Shown piece after piece: positions 41,653-53,018 of a stretch of 57,955 nt of DNA. The stretch's first letter is position 1, and each line of letters begins with the position of its first letter. Under the pieces are notes generated by a model. The model ran no database searches, had not been told where the DNA came from, and was given only the letters and a program-made list of their open reading frames with translations. A program made the position numbers and the translations under genes. The DNA is from Thermoanaerobaculia bacterium (GTDB lineage: Bacteria; Acidobacteriota; Thermoanaerobaculia; Multivoradales; JAHEKO01), in contig CALZIK010000067.1 in the NCBI GenBank assembly GCA_945787635.1, positions 1 to 57,955 of the forward strand. Direction: 5' to 3'.

Positions 41653-43692
41653 CTAGAGTACTTCAGACGGCCTCGGCTCGGGCATCGTGGAATGCGACGC
41701 CGATCGATAGACCGTGGCGAGGGCCTCGAGTAGGTCTGTGGAGTGCACCGGCTTGATCGAGGTCGACGACCACGATCCGGCATCGACGATCTCGAACACC
41801 CTGACGTCACCCAGCCCTTTGAGGCGAGCCGCACCGAGCTGTCGGAGACCGATCTCGACCGAGCCCTCCGAATCGTCCACGACGCACACGACGTAGGTGA
41901 TGGCACGCGAGCGATAGGTGCCGCGGATTCGCACCAGATCTTCGCTGTTCGAGATCTCGGCCATAAACGCGCTGGTGGCTACAACGCCCTCGTTGAGCAG
42001 GACCCCCGAGGAGTTGATCGAAGCGTGAAAGGGGCCCCGGTCCCGGGGGTTGTCCTCTCGATAGGAACGCTGGGTGGTCACCGGCTCGAAGAACTTGTCC
42101 ACGTCGGCGCTCGAGTAGCCCGATCCAACCAGGAGAGCCTTGGTGTCGTCCAGGTCGTGAGTCGACTTGCCGCTCACCAGGCGGGTCAGCTCGACGATGC
42201 CGTGGCCGAAGAATTCGTACTGGCGCTCCCGTCCGGTTCCGCGGATCGGCAGCAACCGGTAGGGCCCGTAGTTGAGGGCAATCCGCAGGCCGCGATCGAA
42301 GGGAAAATTGTCGCGCAGGGCGTCGCGATAAAACCGCTGCAGGCGCACGGCGGCCGCTAGCAGCAGGGTCGGGTGCCTCCCCGAGTAGAGGGCTCCGTCG
42401 CCGAGGTACTTCTCGAGCTGAAGCTTGTGGCCGCGAGCGAGCTTGTCGACCCGGCTCTGGAAGCTGAAGATCTGCCGGAAGGACCGGTCCTGCTGGACAT
42501 CGCCCGAACGCCTGATCATCGACACCACGGCGGAGAAGTCGGTGATGTCGTAGACAAGACCGAAACGTCGGACCAGCGGGTCGACGACCCACGGGGACAG
42601 AAAGTCCATCGGCCGGGTCGTGTAGGAAAGCACCACGTCGTTGCTGGGCAGCCGGCGTCCGCGAAGCGTAGCCGCGGAGCACCGCAGTTCTCCGTCCCGT
42701 TCGCTGATCGGAATCACGAACCGCCGCAGCCCGGCCAGAAGCTCGAACTCCTTGAGCCGGTAGAGCAGCCGGTCCCAAAGATCGACCTGCGCCGGATCGA
42801 AGCCTCGCTTGGGGTTGTACCTGGGCCGGGTAGTGAGAAAGCGCAGGTAGCCGGGCCGAATCATGAGGTTCCAGGGATTGGAGAACTCTTCCAGGCCGAG
42901 GAAGCTCCGAATGAGGCCGCGAAGCTCGGGGTCGCTGCTGAGTTGATCCGTGTGCCAAGCGGAAAGCGACTCGAAGCGGCCCCTGAAGTCGCCGGGATCC
43001 ACCCCCAGGTGACCGTGCAAATAGTCGCTCAGCTCACCCATGTCGGGGCTGATGTGGTCCTCCGTGAACACCAGCACGTTGTCGCGCATCCGCTCGAGGA
43101 CATGCGGAAAGAGATCCTGCTCCGGCTCGTCGAGCTCGTCGGCGACTTGCTGAGCGATCTCGTAGGTCTCTTCGAGGATCCGGTCGAGGAACCGGCTGAA
43201 GATGTGATACTTGATCTGGGAGCCGTACTTTCTGGCGACCTTGGCGTCGATCTCGCGCAACCGGCGGGGAACCTCCTTCAAGACCCGCGAGATCGCGATC
43301 GAGTGGTAGAGCCAGAAGATGCTCTGATAGCCGCGGCCAAAGCTCGAGCGAATCGAGTTGAACAGGGCCTGGCGAAGCAGCTCTCGGTAGCCTTCCCAGG
43401 CGACCTTGCGCTGCCGCAGGCTCGGCTGCTCTCCCTTGGCGAGTCCGGCCTCGAGCTCCATCTCCGAGCGCATCGTCCCTTCGAGCTCCGAGCGGAGCTC
43501 TGCCGTCGCGCGATTGTGGAGCACGGGGAATCCGAGCACCGGAGTGGCTTCCTCGTCTTCGAGAAAGATTCGCTGGGGAAACGGCAGCTCCGCCGCGGGG
43601 TTCTCGCCGAGGAGCAGCCGAAAGTCGGCGTCGCCGGGCAGCAGAAAGGTCCGGCTGGCGAGAAACAGGCGCTCGAGTTGGGTAGTGCTCAT
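41653..43692 (-). CDS. Large protein with a divergent class III nucleotide cyclase-like domain
   Basis: A 679-residue soluble protein. The first 370 residues are mostly helical and not recognised. Residues about 378-510 follow the class III adenylate/guanylate cyclase pattern: DITDFS (D382, first metal Asp), KYLGDGALY (D432, second metal Asp), GLRIALNYGPYRL and YEFFGHGIVELTRLVS. The Asn of the usual VN.A.RL stretch is replaced by Glu, so catalysis or substrate choice may be altered. About 130 further C-terminal residues are unknown. It ends 5 nt before purC on the same strand, but purC may have its own start. It may make or sense a nucleotide signal (inference). Confidence 0.65.
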   Translation of the reverse strand: MSTTQLERLFLASRTFLLPGDADFRLLLGENPAAELPFPQRIFLEDEEATPVLGFPVLHNRATAELRSELEGTMRSEMELEAGLAKGEQPSLRQRKVAWEGYRELLRQALFNSIRSSFGRGYQSIFWLYHSIAISRVLKEVPRRLREIDAKVARKYGSQIKYHIFSRFLDRILEETYEIAQQVADELDEPEQDLFPHVLERMRDNVLVFTEDHISPDMGELSDYLHGHLGVDPGDFRGRFESLSAWHTDQLSSDPELRGLIRSFLGLEEFSNPWNLMIRPGYLRFLTTRPRYNPKRGFDPAQVDLWDRLLYRLKEFELLAGLRRFVIPISERDGELRCSAATLRGRRLPSNDVVLSYTTRPMDFLSPWVVDPLVRRFGLVYDITDFSAVVSMIRRSGDVQQDRSFRQIFSFQSRVDKLARGHKLQLEKYLGDGALYSGRHPTLLLAAAVRLQRFYRDALRDNFPFDRGLRIALNYGPYRLLPIRGTGRERQYEFFGHGIVELTRLVSGKSTHDLDDTKALLVGSGYSSADVDKFFEPVTTQRSYREDNPRDRGPFHASINSSGVLLNEGVVATSAFMAEISNSEDLVRIRGTYRSRAITYVVCVVDDSEGSVEIGLRQLGAARLKGLGDVRVFEIVDAGSWSSTSIKPVHSTDLLEALATVYRSASHSTMPEPRPSEVL

Positions 43693-43710
43693 TTGCTTTG
43701 TTGATCGAAC

Positions 43711-43718
43711 TTTATAAC
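43711..43718. promoter_or_regulatory. Symmetric TTATAA serving both strands between divergent genes
   Basis: TATAAC on the plus strand (43713-43718) and TATAAA on the minus strand (43716-43711) share the palindrome TTATAA. Each could be the -10 of one divergent gene: pepA at 43776 and the cyclase-like gene at 43692. The -35 regions are weak on both sides. Confidence 0.35.
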
Positions 43719-43775
43719 GGCGCGCGCGGCCCGGCTGCTAGACTTCCCCGATTCAACAGGGAGGTAGCGCACTCG

Positions 43776-45248
43776 ATGGCCAAGACAATCACGGTTCGAC
43801 TGGTGGGCAAGGAGGTCAAACGAGCCGATTTCTTCGCCGTCCCCTGCTTCGAGCGGACCCCGCCGGATACCTCGAACCTGCCTCCTCGAGTCGCCCGCGC
43901 AGCCCGCAGCGCCGCCGTTCGGCGGGGTTTCACCGGCCGGCCCGGCCAGACATCTCACACTCGGGGCGCCGCTCCCGACGCTCCGACAGTGGTCCTTTTC
44001 GGCATGGGCAAGGCCCGGCTCTACGGCCGATCGGGGCTGCACAAGTACCTCAACCGTGCGGTCGCCGAGGCCGCCCGCGGCGGCTTCAGGACGCCGGTCG
44101 TGCGCCTGCCCGACCACGAAGCCAGCTACGGGACCGACTCGGCCGAGAGCGCCGTTCGCCGCCTGGCCTTGAGCCGGTACCGGTTCGACGAGTTTCGTAA
44201 GCCCGGGCGGCACCCGGTCGGCTTCAGGCAGGTCCGGATCGCCGTGGCGGCCGAGGCGGAAGAGGCGTTTCGAGCGGTCTCGACGCGAGCGCAGATCACG
44301 GCCGAAGGGGTCGCCACCACCCGCGACCTCGCCAACACGCCTCCCAACGAGGCCTACCCGGAAGCGATGGCCGAGCGCGCGGTACAGATCGCCAAGGCCC
44401 GCGGAATTCAGGCCACGATCATGGGTCCCAAGGAGATGGAGCGCAAGGGCATGGGAGGGATTCTCGCGGTCGGCCGCGGGTCGCGGAAGGGCCCGCGCAT
44501 GGTCACGCTCGAGTGGGGCGACGGCAAGGAGCGAATCTCACTGGTGGGCAAGGGAGTGACTTTCGATACCGGCGGGATCTCCATCAAGCCCTCCCCGGCA
44601 ATGGACGAGATGAAATTCGACAAGTCGGGCGCATGCACGGTGATGGGGATCGCCTCCGCCGCGGCGGCGCTCGATCTGCCGTACCGGTTCCGCGCGTACC
44701 TGCCGTTCGCCGAGAACATGCCCGACGGCGACGCCTACCGACCCGGTGACATCGTGCGCTGCTACAACGACAAGACCGTCGAGATCCTGAACACCGATGC
44801 CGAGGGCAGAATGCTCTTGGCCGACGCTCTCGCGCTTGCCTTCGAGGACGGCGCGGATTGCATCATCGACTATGCCACCCTGACCGGAGCCTGCGTCGTG
44901 GCCCTGGGCTCCTCGGGCGCGGGTCTCTTCAGCTTCGACGACGGCCTCGCGGCTCAGCTGCTCGCCGCCGCCGAGGGCGCAGGGGAGAATCTCTGGCGGT
45001 TGCCGCTGTGGCGGGAATTCCGAGAGGAGATGAAGGGCGCTCACGCGGATTTGCGCAACACCGGTTCCCGCTGGGGAGGAGCCTCCACGGCCGCCGCCTT
45101 TCTTTCGTACTTCGTCGGCAGGCGAGGCTGGGCGCACCTCGACATCGCGGGGCCCGCGTACGTCGGTCGCGGCGACAAGGGCACGTTCGGGGCCACCGGC
45201 TACGGCGTGGCGCTGACCATCGCCTGGCTCCACAACCGTGCCCTCTGA
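43776..45248 (+). CDS. pepA: Leucyl aminopeptidase, M17 family
   Basis: A 490-residue cytosolic, hexameric two-metal exopeptidase that removes N-terminal residues from peptides. The catalytic domain (about 170-490) contains GKGVTFDTGGISIKP (metal and catalytic Lys region), MKFDKSGACTVMG, ENMPDGDAYRPGDIV and NTDAEGRMLLADAL, the family signature with Met in place of the usual Leu. The N-terminal domain is variable, as normal. The ATG at 43776 has GGGAGG upstream. Two oligopeptide ABC ATPases follow, the first overlapping by 11 nt, so peptide import and hydrolysis appear coupled. Confidence 0.92.
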   Translation: MAKTITVRLVGKEVKRADFFAVPCFERTPPDTSNLPPRVARAARSAAVRRGFTGRPGQTSHTRGAAPDAPTVVLFGMGKARLYGRSGLHKYLNRAVAEAARGGFRTPVVRLPDHEASYGTDSAESAVRRLALSRYRFDEFRKPGRHPVGFRQVRIAVAAEAEEAFRAVSTRAQITAEGVATTRDLANTPPNEAYPEAMAERAVQIAKARGIQATIMGPKEMERKGMGGILAVGRGSRKGPRMVTLEWGDGKERISLVGKGVTFDTGGISIKPSPAMDEMKFDKSGACTVMGIASAAAALDLPYRFRAYLPFAENMPDGDAYRPGDIVRCYNDKTVEILNTDAEGRMLLADALALAFEDGADCIIDYATLTGACVVALGSSGAGLFSFDDGLAAQLLAAAEGAGENLWRLPLWREFREEMKGAHADLRNTGSRWGGASTAAAFLSYFVGRRGWAHLDIAGPAYVGRGDKGTFGATGYGVALTIAWLHNRAL

Positions 45249-46271
45249 CGCGGTAGCCCAGAGTGATCGGGGCGTTTCACCGAGCGCTGTCGCAGAGCGC
45301 CTGCTTGCCGTTCGGGGGTTGACCGTCGGGTTTCCGGCCGGGGCTGGCACCGCGGTGGTCGTACGGGGGATTTCGTTCGAAGTCGGCGCGAGCGAGTTCG
45401 TCGGCCTGGTGGGCGAATCGGGCTCGGGCAAGACCCTGACCGCGCTCGCGCTCCTTCGGTTGGTTCCGCGGCCGGGCCGGATTACGGCTGGGAGCGTCCT
45501 TCTGGACGGGCGTGATCTGCTCTCCCTGAGCCGCAAGGAGATGAGCGGCATCCGAGGCCGGCGAATCGGGATGGTCTTCCAGGAGCCCATGACCGCGCTC
45601 AATCCGGTCTTTACCGTCGGATCTCAGATCGCCGAGGCTGTTCGGGCACACAGCGGGCTGTCGAAAAGGCAGGCCCGAGCGCGCGCCGAGAACCTGCTTG
45701 AGCTGGTCGCCATGCCCGAACCGCGGCGGCGTCTCGAGGACTACCCGGACCACCTCTCGGGAGGCCAACGTCAGCGCGTGATGATCGCCATGGCACTGGC
45801 CTCGGAGCCCGATCTGCTGCTCGCCGACGAGCCGACTACCGCGCTCGACGTCACCGTCAAGGCGCAGATCCTGGAGCTGCTGGAGAAGCTGCGCCAGGAG
45901 CTCGGTCTAGCGGTCCTGTTGATTACCCACGACCTTGCCGTGGTCGCCGAAACCTGCGATCGGGTAGTGGTCATGTACGCGGGCGACGTCGTCGAGGAGG
46001 CCGATGCAACGAGTCTCTTCGAGTCGCCCGCACACCCCTACACCCGGGCCCTGCTGTCGGCGTTGCCACGTCTCGCCGGGTCGGGTACCAAGTGCCGGCG
46101 GCTGGCGACGATCCCCGGCCAGATTCCCGAGGCCGCCGACCGGCCCCCGGGCTGTTCGTTTCACCCTCGCTGCGCTGACGTGATGGAGAGGTGCCGGCAC
46201 GAACCGCCGGCGGAGTATCCAGCCCCTAACGGCCGGGTGGTACGTTGCTTTCTGTACGACGAGGGCCGTCG

Positions 46272-46275
<4 letters not shown>
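45238..46275 (+). CDS. Oligopeptide/dipeptide ABC transporter ATPase (OppD/DppD-like)
   Basis: A 345-residue ABC ATPase of the peptide/nickel group. Walker [10 protein letters not shown] (about 60-68), Q-loop [11 protein letters not shown], signature [10 protein letters not shown], Walker [13 protein letters not shown] and H-loop [12 protein letters not shown] are intact. The C-terminal oligo_HPY extension ([25 protein letters not shown]) carries the Cys set known to bind an Fe-S cluster in some homologs. GTG 45238 overlaps pepA by 11 nt, and its stop overlaps the next start (GTGA). Permeases and binding protein are not in the window. Confidence 0.88.
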
Positions 46276-47279
<1,004 letters not shown>

Positions 47280-47395
47280 GGTGGTGCCTGCTGGAACTTT
47301 TTGACACATACTACGTAGGACAACTTGAGGAGCGGGCGGCCGTCCGTTACCTCCCGAAACGAGATTTCCTGACCCAGGAGAAGAGGAGCGAAGGG

Positions 47396-49027
47396 ATGCA
47401 TCACCTCAATCGTCAGACCCTTACCGGCGGGCGGCTAGCCGGTTTTTTGTCGCTCGGCTTGCTGCTGTGCGCGGCGGCCACGCCGAGCCATGCGGTCTCG
47501 GTGACCACTGACCTGTCGATGGCGGCGGGGCCGCCGGATCTGCGCATCGACAACGGGCGAGTCCTCCTGAGCCTGGAAGAGGCGCGCGAGATCGCGCTCC
47601 AGCGCAACCTTTCTCTGGTCGTCGAGCGGTACCGCTCCGAGGAGTCGGAGCTTTCGCTCTGGCAGAGCGAGGGGATCTACGACCCCAACTTGACCGCCGA
47701 CCTCAGCACCTTTGACGAAACCTCGCCCTCGGCCTCGAATCTGGACGGCGCCGACATCCAGACCACCGAAGGCCAGAACTGGAACTTCGGGGTCAGCAGA
47801 CTGTTCCCGGTCGGCGGGACCGGCAGCGTGGTCTTCAACAATCGCCGCCTGCTCTCGAACTCCACGTTTGCGACCCTGAATCCCAGCTACCGCGCGGATT
47901 TCGATCTGACCTACCAACAGCCCTTGCTGCGCGACCGCGGCAAGATGAACACCAACCGAGTGATTCGGATCGCCCGCACCAACTTCGACATCAGCCGGGA
48001 GAACTTCGAGTCTCAGGTGGTTGCGACGCTGCAAAGCGTCGAGGACGCCTACTGGAATCTGGTCGAGGCCCAGGCGCAGCTCGAGGTGGCCAAGGAGAGC
48101 CTGGGGCTGGCCAAGCAGCTTCACGAGCAGAATCGGATCCGGGTCGAAGTCGGCACCCTGGCGCCTCTGGAGCTGGTGCAGAGCGAGGCCGGCATCGCGA
48201 CCCGCGATGAGCAGATCATTCGAGCCAGCGGGCTCGTTGGCGACTCCGAAGACGTCCTGCGCCAGCTCATGAACCTCGACGATCCGTCGCTCTGGGAGCT
48301 GGATCTCGTGCTCGAGACCGAAGCGGAGCGAGATGAGGTGGCGATCGACGTCATCGACTCGATCGCCACGGCGATGAGCGAGCGCCCGGAGCTGCGCAGC
48401 AAGAGGCTGTCGCAGGGCAACCTCGATGCCGACATCGGATACTTTCGCAATCAGAAGCTACCGCGCGTGGATGTCGCGGTCACCTACGGAGTCAATGGCC
48501 TCGGCGGTGATCTGACTGAGAGGGACTTTTTCACCGGCGAGATCCTTCGTGAGCTGCCCGGCAGCTACCAGGACGCGCTGGATCAGCTCTCCGGAGGCGA
48601 CTTCGAGGGTTGGAGCGCCGGCGTGAGCGTCGTCTACCCGATCTTCAATCGCACGGCGAAGGCCCGAATGGCTCTGGCCGAGACCGGCTTCGAGCGCGGT
48701 CAGGTCGAGCTCGCCGACCTCGAGCTGGCGGTCGCCACCGAAGTGCGCCGCATCGCCCGCTTCGTCGATACTGCCCGCCAGGCTCTCGCGTCGGCGCGCG
48801 TATCGCGGCGCCTCGAGGAGAAGAACCTCGAGGCGGAGCAGAAGCGCTACCAGAACGGCATGTCCACGAGCTTCCAGGTGCTTCAGATCCAAGAGGATCT
48901 GACCGAAGCCCGGAGTCGTGAGGTCGCGGCCATCACCGGCTACCGCAAGGCGCTCGTGCAGTATTATCGAGCCATCGGTCGGTTGACGGAAGAAAGCGGC
49001 GTCGAGATCTCCGAGCCCGCATCCTAG
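47396..49027 (+). CDS. TolC-family outer-membrane efflux protein
   Basis: A 543-residue outer-membrane channel protein: signal peptide (1-33, PSHA), then two OEP repeats rich in long helices (VVATLQSVEDAYWNLVEAQAQLEVAKESL; ATEVRRIARFVDTARQALASARVSRRLEEKNLEAEQKRY) with the beta-barrel strands between. Trimers form the exit duct for tripartite pumps and type I secretion. The ATG at 47396 has AGGAG/AAGGG upstream and gives the signal peptide. It heads the cluster with the adaptor and MacB-like genes. TTGACA at 47301-47306 is a possible -35, but no matching -10 was found. Confidence 0.9.
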   Translation: MHHLNRQTLTGGRLAGFLSLGLLLCAAATPSHAVSVTTDLSMAAGPPDLRIDNGRVLLSLEEAREIALQRNLSLVVERYRSEESELSLWQSEGIYDPNLTADLSTFDETSPSASNLDGADIQTTEGQNWNFGVSRLFPVGGTGSVVFNNRRLLSNSTFATLNPSYRADFDLTYQQPLLRDRGKMNTNRVIRIARTNFDISRENFESQVVATLQSVEDAYWNLVEAQAQLEVAKESLGLAKQLHEQNRIRVEVGTLAPLELVQSEAGIATRDEQIIRASGLVGDSEDVLRQLMNLDDPSLWELDLVLETEAERDEVAIDVIDSIATAMSERPELRSKRLSQGNLDADIGYFRNQKLPRVDVAVTYGVNGLGGDLTERDFFTGEILRELPGSYQDALDQLSGGDFEGWSAGVSVVYPIFNRTAKARMALAETGFERGQVELADLELAVATEVRRIARFVDTARQALASARVSRRLEEKNLEAEQKRYQNGMSTSFQVLQIQEDLTEARSREVAAITGYRKALVQYYRAIGRLTEESGVEISEPAS

Positions 49028-49035
49028 GCCGGCCT

Positions 49036-49050
49036 CGAAAGGGGGTTTCG
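49036..49050 (+). promoter_or_regulatory. Hairpin with the Shine-Dalgarno G-run in its loop, abutting the Yip1-like start
   Basis: CGAAA (49036-49040) and TTTCG (49046-49050) pair perfectly around the loop GGGGG (49041-49045), and the ATG at 49051 follows directly. The G-run is the only ribosome binding candidate, so the hairpin may tune translation of this gene relative to TolC. Confidence 0.4.
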
Positions 49051-49755
49051 ATGGAACAGTCGGGTTTCGGCCGGCTCGTGGGCGTGCTCACGTCACCGGG
49101 GAAGACCTTCAAGGCGATCGCCGAGCAGCCCACCTGGGCCGTGGCGCTGCTCGTCCTGATCGGCTTGGGGCTGGTCGTGGGCATCATGATGAACGGCAAG
49201 ATGGACTGGGCGGAGATCACTCGCGAGTCCATGGAGGCGCGCGGTCAGGAGGTTCCCGAAGACCAGATGGAGGGGATCATCGACTTCCAGGAGAAGTTCG
49301 GCCCGATGATGATGATCGGCGGTAGCCTGCTTGGAACGCCGGCGGTCTACCTGCTGCTGGCGCTGGTCTTCATGGTCCTGTTCAAGATGCTCGGAGGGGA
49401 GCTCGGTTTTCTGCCCAGCTTTTCCGTCCTGCTTCACGGGATGATGCCGAGGGCGGTGCTGGCGCTGCTTTCGATTCCGGTGGTGCTGAGCAAGGACGAG
49501 CTCGGCTTCGAGGAGCTCAAGGACAGTTCGGTTCTGGTGTCCAATCTGGCCGCGTTCGCGCCGGAGGATGCCGGCCCCGGCCTGATCGCCCTCCTGTCGA
49601 GCATCGACCTGTTCTCGATCTGGACCGTAGTGCTCCTGGTGATCGGCTATTCGAGCGTCGCCCGTGTCTCGAGAGGCGCCGCAGCCGCCGGTGTCGTCGG
49701 CCTCTGGGCCGTCTACGTCGTGGGCAAGGTGGGCCTGTCCGCCCTGGGCTCCTAA
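49051..49755 (+). CDS. Yip1-domain membrane protein
   Basis: A 234-residue inner-membrane protein with about five membrane segments, matching the Yip1/DUF1282 pattern: a short N-terminal motif GRLVGVLTSPGKTFKAIAEQP followed by hydrophobic segments at about 27-47, 92-117, 125-147, 180-200 and 207-228. Bacterial Yip1 proteins have no settled function. It sits between the tolC-like and adaptor genes (23 nt and 34 nt gaps), so it is part of the exporter operon and may be an accessory factor. Confidence 0.75.
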   Translation: MEQSGFGRLVGVLTSPGKTFKAIAEQPTWAVALLVLIGLGLVVGIMMNGKMDWAEITRESMEARGQEVPEDQMEGIIDFQEKFGPMMMIGGSLLGTPAVYLLLALVFMVLFKMLGGELGFLPSFSVLLHGMMPRAVLALLSIPVVLSKDELGFEELKDSSVLVSNLAAFAPEDAGPGLIALLSSIDLFSIWTVVLLVIGYSSVARVSRGAAAAGVVGLWAVYVVGKVGLSALGS

Positions 49756-49789
49756 CCGAATCACGCGGCACCGTTCGGGAGGAGTAAGA

Positions 49790-51010
49790 ATGAAGCGGAT
49801 CTTGATCGGTGTGGTGGTGGTGCTCGTCCTGGGCGGAATCGTTTTTGCGAGCCTCAAGTCCAAGGGCGGCAAGAAGGGGACTCGGGTCTACGCCGCCGAG
49901 GTCGAGCGGCGCGACATCACTCGGCTGGTCAAGGCGAGCGGTGTGATCGATCCACGGGTCAAGGTCAATATCTCGGCGCACGTGATCGGCAAGATCGAGA
50001 AGCTGTATGTGGAGGAGGGAGACGAGATCGGCGCCGGCGAGCCGTTTCTGGAGTTGGAAAGGGAAGCGTTCGTGGCCGCGCGCGACTCGGCCGCGGCTCA
50101 GCTCGCGATCGCCAAGTCGCAGTCGCGCCAGGCCGACATCAACCTGCGCGACGCGGAGCTGAAGCTGGTTCGTATGCGCCGGTTGACGGAAGAGCAGATC
50201 GCTTCCGCGGAGCAGCTGGAGCAGGCCGAGCTGCAGTACAACTCGAGGGAGCTCGGCGTGGAGCAGGCGCGCGAGTCGGTCCTCCAGTCCAAGGCGGCTC
50301 TCGACAAGGCCGTGGACGACCTCTCGAAGGTCACCATCTTCGCGCCGCTCTCCGGCCGGGTGATCGAGCTCAACGCCGAGCAGGGGGAGATCGTCGTTTC
50401 GGGCACCATGAACAACCCCGCCTCGGTGATCGGAACCATCGCCGACCTCTCCGAGATCCTCGCCGAAGTCGAGGTCGATGAGACCGAGGTGGCCTATCTC
50501 GAGCTCGGCCAGACGGCCGCTCTCAAAGTGGATGCCCTTCCGGACAACGCCTACTCGGGCGGGGTCGTCGAGATCGGCAGCAGCGGGTACGAGAAACCCT
50601 CGCAACCGGACGTCACGTTCTTCAAGGTGAAGGTCCTCTTCGACGCTCCCGACGAGGCCTTGCGGCCCGGAATGTCGGTGCGGGCGGAGATCGAGACGGC
50701 CAAGAAGGAGGGCGTGCTCGCGATTCCGATTCAGGCGGTGGTCGATCGACCGCCGCTCGGCGACGACGGCGAACCGATCGAGGGAGAGGAGGAAGTCGCG
50801 GTGGTGTTCGTGGTTTCCGACGACGACGAGTCGGTCGCCCAGGTGCGAGTCGCGACCGGTCTCACCGATCCCACCCACACCGAAGTGCTGACCGGCCTGG
50901 AAGAAGGGCAGCAAGTGGTGACCGGACCGTATCGGGCGCTCAAGGATATCGAGCACGGCGATGCGATCCGCCTCCAGGACCAGAACGACGACGAAGAAGA
51001 GGCCGACTGA
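49790..51010 (+). CDS. MacA/HlyD-type periplasmic adaptor protein
   Basis: A 406-residue membrane-fusion protein with an N-terminal membrane anchor (about 4-21). [44 protein letters not shown] is the first half of the biotinyl-lipoyl-like domain, a long alpha-hairpin spans about 90-175 (rich in Gln/Ala/Glu), and [19 protein letters not shown] closes the lipoyl half. A beta-barrel and a membrane-proximal domain follow ([21 protein letters not shown]). It links the MacB-like permease to TolC. The C-terminus is acidic (NDDEEEAD). The ATG has a near-perfect GGGAGGAG site. Confidence 0.9.
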   Translation: MKRILIGVVVVLVLGGIVFASLKSKGGKKGTRVYAAEVERRDITRLVKASGVIDPRVKVNISAHVIGKIEKLYVEEGDEIGAGEPFLELEREAFVAARDSAAAQLAIAKSQSRQADINLRDAELKLVRMRRLTEEQIASAEQLEQAELQYNSRELGVEQARESVLQSKAALDKAVDDLSKVTIFAPLSGRVIELNAEQGEIVVSGTMNNPASVIGTIADLSEILAEVEVDETEVAYLELGQTAALKVDALPDNAYSGGVVEIGSSGYEKPSQPDVTFFKVKVLFDAPDEALRPGMSVRAEIETAKKEGVLAIPIQAVVDRPPLGDDGEPIEGEEEVAVVFVVSDDDESVAQVRVATGLTDPTHTEVLTGLEEGQQVVTGPYRALKDIEHGDAIRLQDQNDDEEEAD

Positions 51011-51015
51011 TTCCG

Positions 51016-51708
<693 letters not shown>

Positions 51709-51711
51709 CCG

Positions 51712-52935
51712 ATGGTCTTCTCCGAGAACTTCCGCATCGCGTTTCGCGCGCTCTGGGCCAACAAGATGCGCTCGTTGCTGACGACCCTGGGCATCATCAT
51801 CGGGGTGGCCGCGGTGATCGCTGTAGTCTCGATCGTTCAGGGGCTTCAGTTCCAGATCACCTCACAGCTCCAGGGGGTCGGTGCGACCTTCATCGCGGTC
51901 AACCCAAGGCTCGACAACCGCGGTGGGGGGATCTTCGTGGGCAAGCAGGTCAAGCTCACCTGGGAAGACGGCCAGGCTCTGCAGAACCAGGTTCCCGGCA
52001 TCGCGATGATCACCCCGCTCATCCTGGGCGGCAACCAGGTCAAGTACCGGGATCGCCAGCACTCGACGACCGTTTTCGGCGTCAACAACGACTGGCCCGA
52101 GGTCGCCAATCACACCGTGGAGCGAGGTCGGTTTCTTTCCCGGATCGACCTCGAGCAGCGGCGAAAGGTCGCGGTGATCGGCGCGAAGATCATCGAGGAG
52201 CTGCGCCTGGGCGAGGATCCGATGGGCACCGAGATCTACATCGGCAACATCCCGGTCACCGTCGTCGGCGTGATGGAGGAGCGCGGGCAGTCCCTGGGCT
52301 TCGACAACGACGATCTGGTCTTCATCCCTGTCGACACTTCTCTGATGCTGTTCGGGCGCCGGGCCGCCGACAAGACCCTTCTCCGGCTGCAGGCCGAAAG
52401 CCCCAAGGTAGTCGAGCAGGTCAAGGAAGGCATCACCCAGGTCCTGCGCACCCGGCACAAGCTCGAGGAGGACGAGCCGGATGATTTCCAGGTCATCCTC
52501 CAGGACGAGTTCTTGGACACGGTTTCGAGCATCCTGGGCAGCGTCACCGCGGTGGTGGGAGCCGTGGTGGGAGTGGCGCTCCTGGTCGGCGGTATCGGCA
52601 TCATGAACATCATGCTGGTGTCGGTGACCGAGCGAACCCGTGAGATCGGCATCCGCAAGTCGGTCGGCGCCCGCCGCCAGGACATCCTGATCCAGTTCCT
52701 GATCGAGGCGATCAGCCTGTCGCTGGTGGGAGGAGGCATCGGGCTCGCCCTGGGGTACGGCATCGGGGTGATCGTCGCCGGGGTGCTTCCCGGCGACTGG
52801 CCGCCGGCGCACGTGCCGCTTTGGGCGGTGGCGGTGTCTTTCGGGTTCTCGACCCTGGTCGGGGTCTTTTTCGGGATCTATCCGGCGGGCAAAGCGGCCG
52901 CGCTCGACCCGATCGACGCGCTGCGCTACGAGTAG
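51712..52935 (+). CDS. MacB-type ABC exporter permease
   Basis: A 407-residue type VII ABC permease: one N-terminal membrane helix (RSLLTTLGIIIGVAAVIAVVS, about 22-42), a large periplasmic domain (about 45-275, MacB_PCD), then three C-terminal helices of the FtsX domain (GAVVGVALLVGGIGIMNIMLVSVTERTREIGIRKSVGARRQDILIQFLIEA). These systems use mechanotransmission to push substrates out of the periplasm through TolC. Substrate unknown (peptide, lipid or macrolide). Last gene of the exporter operon. Confidence 0.93.
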   Translation: MVFSENFRIAFRALWANKMRSLLTTLGIIIGVAAVIAVVSIVQGLQFQITSQLQGVGATFIAVNPRLDNRGGGIFVGKQVKLTWEDGQALQNQVPGIAMITPLILGGNQVKYRDRQHSTTVFGVNNDWPEVANHTVERGRFLSRIDLEQRRKVAVIGAKIIEELRLGEDPMGTEIYIGNIPVTVVGVMEERGQSLGFDNDDLVFIPVDTSLMLFGRRAADKTLLRLQAESPKVVEQVKEGITQVLRTRHKLEEDEPDDFQVILQDEFLDTVSSILGSVTAVVGAVVGVALLVGGIGIMNIMLVSVTERTREIGIRKSVGARRQDILIQFLIEAISLSLVGGGIGLALGYGIGVIVAGVLPGDWPPAHVPLWAVAVSFGFSTLVGVFFGIYPAGKAAALDPIDALRYE

Positions 52936-53005
52936 GGTGGTGGGTTGCGGGACGGCAGGCCCCCGCGGTCCAGGGGCCGCCGAGGGCTGGCCGCCGCAAA
53001 GACGC

Positions 53006-53011
53006 TAGACT
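53006..53011 (+). promoter_or_regulatory. -10-like TAGACT, leaderless start of the GT-C gene
   Basis: TAGACT ends 7 nt before the GTG at 53019, with no ribosome binding site. Identical hexamer and nearly the same distance as at the SLC13 gene (30407). Confidence 0.45.
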
Positions 53012-53018
53012 CCCGCCG

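Noticed and set aside
47301-47306. TTGACA upstream of the TolC-like gene as a full promoter
   Set aside because: No -10-like hexamer occurs at 16-19 nt downstream, so only a half-site is seen.
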